A stretch of 8,351 nt of DNA from Thermoplasmatota archaeon (lineage in GTDB: Archaea > Thermoplasmatota > E2 > DHVEG-1), in NCBI GenBank assembly GCA_030609445.1, contig JAUWCF010000031.1, positions 1 through 8,351 on the forward strand, given 5' to 3'. The notes beneath the pieces were generated by a model. The model made no database searches. It was not told the origin of the DNA and was given only the letters and a program-made list of their open reading frames with translations. The position numbers were made by a program, and so were the translations under genes. Of the stretch, positions 7,049 through 8,351 are shown piece by piece. The stretch's first letter is position 1, and each line of letters starts with the position of its first letter.

Positions 7049-7173
7049 ATGGTGAGTATCGGTTTGACGACACTCTTCTATACGGGTACAGGTCCCTTGT
7101 CTAGAAGGGATTTGCCCACTATGGTGAGTCATTAGCTGCCCACTCTTCTTTTCAAAGGGTACAAAAGCCCACG
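7049..7173. repeat. Two diverged tandem units inside the candidate guide RNA
   Basis: On the plus strand two units share the same ordered blocks: ATGGTGAGT (7049-7057 and 7121-7129), CACTCTTCT (7071-7079 and 7141-7149), GGGTACA (7084-7090 and 7157-7163) and GCCCAC (7114-7119 and 7167-7172). The offsets between copies are 72, 70, 73 and 53 bases, so the units are homologous in order but differ in the bases between blocks. Confidence 0.55.
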
Positions 7174-7219
7174 AAAGGTAAGGGCAGCCGACACTTTCAC
7201 CATCTTATTCATGCATAAG
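7054..7219 (-). ncRNA. Candidate bridge/seeker RNA of the IS110-family element
   Basis: Read on the minus strand directly after the recombinase stop codon, the order is as follows. First comes a 5-bp stem-loop CTTAT/ATAAG (7219-7204). Next is a long hairpin with outer stem ATGGTGA/TCACCAT (7203-7197 with 7127-7121), an internal loop of 8 and 7 bases (AAGTGTCG and TAATGAC), and inner stem GCTGCCC/GGGCAGC (7188-7182 with 7141-7135). Then comes a hairpin around GGG/CCC with inner TCCCTT/AAGGGA (7110-7105 with 7098-7093). Last is an 8-bp hairpin GAGTGTCG/CGATACTC (7075-7068 with 7061-7054) that contains a G-U pair only on this strand. Bridge RNAs of IS110 elements hold target- and donor-matching bases in such internal loops. 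The first internal loop fits the insertion site; I could not identify a convincing donor loop. Ends and strand are inferred. Confidence 0.5.
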
Positions 7220-7221
7220 CC

Positions 7222-8241
7222 TCAACATATCTTAGGGTTGTATGGTTTGTTTGTAGTCAACACCTTGTAAATTATATCAATCATACTAGAAGCAACAGCA
7301 ACATGTGCAATACCTGCGTTATTCTTTTGTTTCTTTTTCTTCCGATAATAATAACCAAGTTTAGAATTGGTTCTCCCAGCACTGTTAGCAGCTTGTATAA
7401 GAGCCCATCGAAGTAGTTTTCTACTGCTAGTTTTAGGAATATGACCTTTCGATTTTTTACCACCAGATTCATGGAACGCCGGGACAACTCCAGCATATCG
7501 CCGTAGTTTCCGATTAGATGAAAACCTACTAATAGGAAGTATATTAGCAATAATATAACAAGAAAGCACAGGGCCAAAACCAGTAATGCTCTGAAGGAGA
7601 ATGTATTCTTTCTTCCAATGTTTCATAGTATAACCACTTATCTCTTGACCCAAATGCTCAGATTGTTTCTCCAGATACACAAAATGATCATATTCATACC
7701 GAATCTCAAGGCTTACTTCACCAGATCCAATATATTGCAACAACGCTTGTCTCCATTTCTTCCCAAATGCATCTTGTGATGGCATTACAATACCATTTCT
7801 ATCAAGAAATGCCTGTATCCTATTATTACACCTAGTTTTCTCCTCTACCAGACTATGCCTTACTTGTAAAAGACTTCGAAGACGTTGAATCTTCTCACCA
7901 GGAATATATGAACATGGAAATGTCCCTAGTCTTAACATTTCAGCAAGTCGTCTTGCATCAAGCGTGTCGTTTTTTGCAATGAGTTGCCTGAGTTGTATAG
8001 TGTTTGCAACTTTAATGTTGTAATTGTTTTTCAAAAAGTTTTGATACAATGTGTAGTAGCTTGTACAGGATTCAAGTCCTATCACTGATGACTTGAGATA
8101 GGGTTCTAATCGCTCATATAACTCAGAATATAATGTTGCAGTTTCACCATCTGAAAGTATATTTCCTATCTTGTCTCGTACCACATAAGTGGTTTTTTCC
8201 TTATGGACATCCAGTCCAATAAAATACTTCTTGTTTTTCAT
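7222..8241 (-). CDS. IS110-family DEDD recombinase (transposase)
   Basis: This enzyme cuts and rejoins DNA for the element, guided in this family by an element-encoded RNA. The N-terminal RuvC-like DEDD domain shows GLDVHKE (Asp11), GLES (Glu57) and KNDTLDARRLAEM (Asp92, Asp95). A helical linker follows to about 210. The C-terminal Tnp domain starts at LLQSITGFGP (215-224) and continues with LRRYAGVVPAFHESGGKKSKG, where Ser259 in ESGG is the probable catalytic serine, then KLLRWALIQAA. The length of 339 residues is normal and no frameshift or stop is visible, so it may be active. The ATG is preceded at five bases by GAGATGAT, a good ribosome site. No TATA box lies inside the proposed element; TATA-like ATAAGTTT lies outside it near 8313-8320, so expression may depend on the flank or on a circular junction. 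Confidence 0.93.
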   Translation of the reverse strand: MKNKKYFIGLDVHKEKTTYVVRDKIGNILSDGETATLYSELYERLEPYLKSSVIGLESCTSYYTLYQNFLKNNYNIKVANTIQLRQLIAKNDTLDARRLAEMLRLGTFPCSYIPGEKIQRLRSLLQVRHSLVEEKTRCNNRIQAFLDRNGIVMPSQDAFGKKWRQALLQYIGSGEVSLEIRYEYDHFVYLEKQSEHLGQEISGYTMKHWKKEYILLQSITGFGPVLSCYIIANILPISRFSSNRKLRRYAGVVPAFHESGGKKSKGHIPKTSSRKLLRWALIQAANSAGRTNSKLGYYYRKKKKQKNNAGIAHVAVASSMIDIIYKVLTTNKPYNPKIC

Positions 8242-8246
8242 GTTGC

Positions 8247-8254
8247 ATCATCTC
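8247..8254 (-). promoter_or_regulatory. Ribosome binding site of the recombinase gene
   Basis: GAGATGAT on the minus strand matches seven of eight bases of GAGGTGAT and lies five bases before the ATG at 8241. It is nearly identical to the site before the DUF2156 gene. It lies within the short spacer of the inverted repeat TGTTGCAT/ATGCAACA (8241-8248 and 8264-8271), so a hairpin in the message could hide it. Confidence 0.5.
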
Positions 8255-8263
8255 AATCTAGAT

Positions 8264-8273
8264 ATGCAACACG
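8264..8273 (-). repeat. Inverted repeat at the recombinase-proximal end of the IS
   Basis: ATGCAACACG on the plus strand is the exact reverse complement of 6985-6994 and sits at the proposed end of the element. Eight of its bases are also repeated in inverted form over the start codon (8241-8248). Confidence 0.6.
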
Positions 8274-8351
8274 ACTTAATCAAGAATTATCATACCATCT
8301 TTTTTAGTAATAAACTTATAAAAAAATAAAACCTAAAACAATCTATTTTTC

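Larger units (their letters stand above)
6978..8273 (-). mobile_element. IS110-family element of the IS1111 type, about 1.3 kb
   Basis: The element is defined by an IS110-type recombinase on the minus strand, a 10-bp inverted repeat (6985-6994 and 8264-8273), and an AC dinucleotide present just outside both proposed ends (6976-6977 and 8274-8275). The left end in element orientation is short (about 32 bases before the ATG). The right end has 244 noncoding bases with strong RNA-like structure. In the IS1111 group the short inverted repeats are not exactly terminal and the guide RNA lies downstream of the recombinase, which agrees with this layout. The total of about 1296 bases is normal for the family. 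Exact ends are inferred to within a few bases. The element lies in the noncoding DNA after the secreted-protein gene, so it does not appear to break a gene. Confidence 0.65.

Noticed and set aside
6926..7135. A 69-residue plus-strand ORF
   Set aside because: It crosses the proposed IS end and the structured guide-RNA region, has low-complexity Phe/Ser-rich sequence from T-tracts, and lacks a ribosome site or promoter.
7049..7203. Plus-strand transcription of the structured RNA
   Set aside because: Some apical pairs (GGGT/GCCC, CTTTTC/GAAAGG) gain a G-U pair only on the plus strand, but the 8-bp hairpin at 7075-7054 and a pair extending the inner stem favour the minus strand, and guide RNAs of this family follow the recombinase strand. 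The evidence is mixed, not decisive.
1..8351. CRISPR array, tRNA or rRNA genes
   Set aside because: No regularly spaced repeats and no tRNA- or rRNA-like segments were seen on either strand.

Overview
The window looks archaeal. It is AT-rich, TATA-like boxes sit about 25-30 bases before several start codons with no Shine-Dalgarno site (leaderless style), and the few ribosome binding sites resemble GAGGTGAT. The UbiA-type prenyltransferase resembles archaeal lipid enzymes, and the large secreted protein carries many N-glycosylation sequons. A low-GC euryarchaeon, perhaps of the Thermoplasmatota, is my best guess, but this rests on style rather than on a marker gene.

Left to right: the first 38 bases hold, on the minus strand, the start of a gene that runs off the window and looks like an IS4/IS1634-type transposase. 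A membrane UbiA-family prenyltransferase follows on the plus strand (265-1284). Convergent to it is a minus-strand group of three genes, read from right to left: a 437-residue class I glutamine-amidotransferase-like (BPL_N-like) protein (3334-4647), a SAM-dependent methyltransferase (2392-3288) and a DUF2156/MprF-C-terminal-type protein (1346-2395) whose GTG start overlaps the methyltransferase stop. Divergent from this group, across 135 bases carrying two promoters, lies a 661-residue exported protein (4783-6768). It has a second amidotransferase-like domain with the same Cys...His-Pro-Glu layout and is probably a distant paralogue of the cytoplasmic one. Prenyl transfer, methylation and possible aminoacyl transfer to lipid suggest a locus for building or decorating a membrane lipid or isoprenoid; this is inference.

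The right end is an IS110-family element of the IS1111 type (about 6978-8273). It contains a DEDD recombinase gene on the minus strand (7222-8241), a 10-bp inverted repeat near its ends (6985-6994 and 8264-8273), and a structured noncoding stretch just after the recombinase stop codon (about 7054-7219). This stretch has the layout expected of a bridge/seeker RNA: a 5' stem-loop, a hairpin with an 8/7-nt internal loop, then further hairpins. The two strands of the internal loop together spell AAGTGTCATTA. Rejoining the DNA on either side of the predicted element gives AAGTGTCATGA at the insertion point, a 10 of 11 match. This is the most interesting observation in the window.
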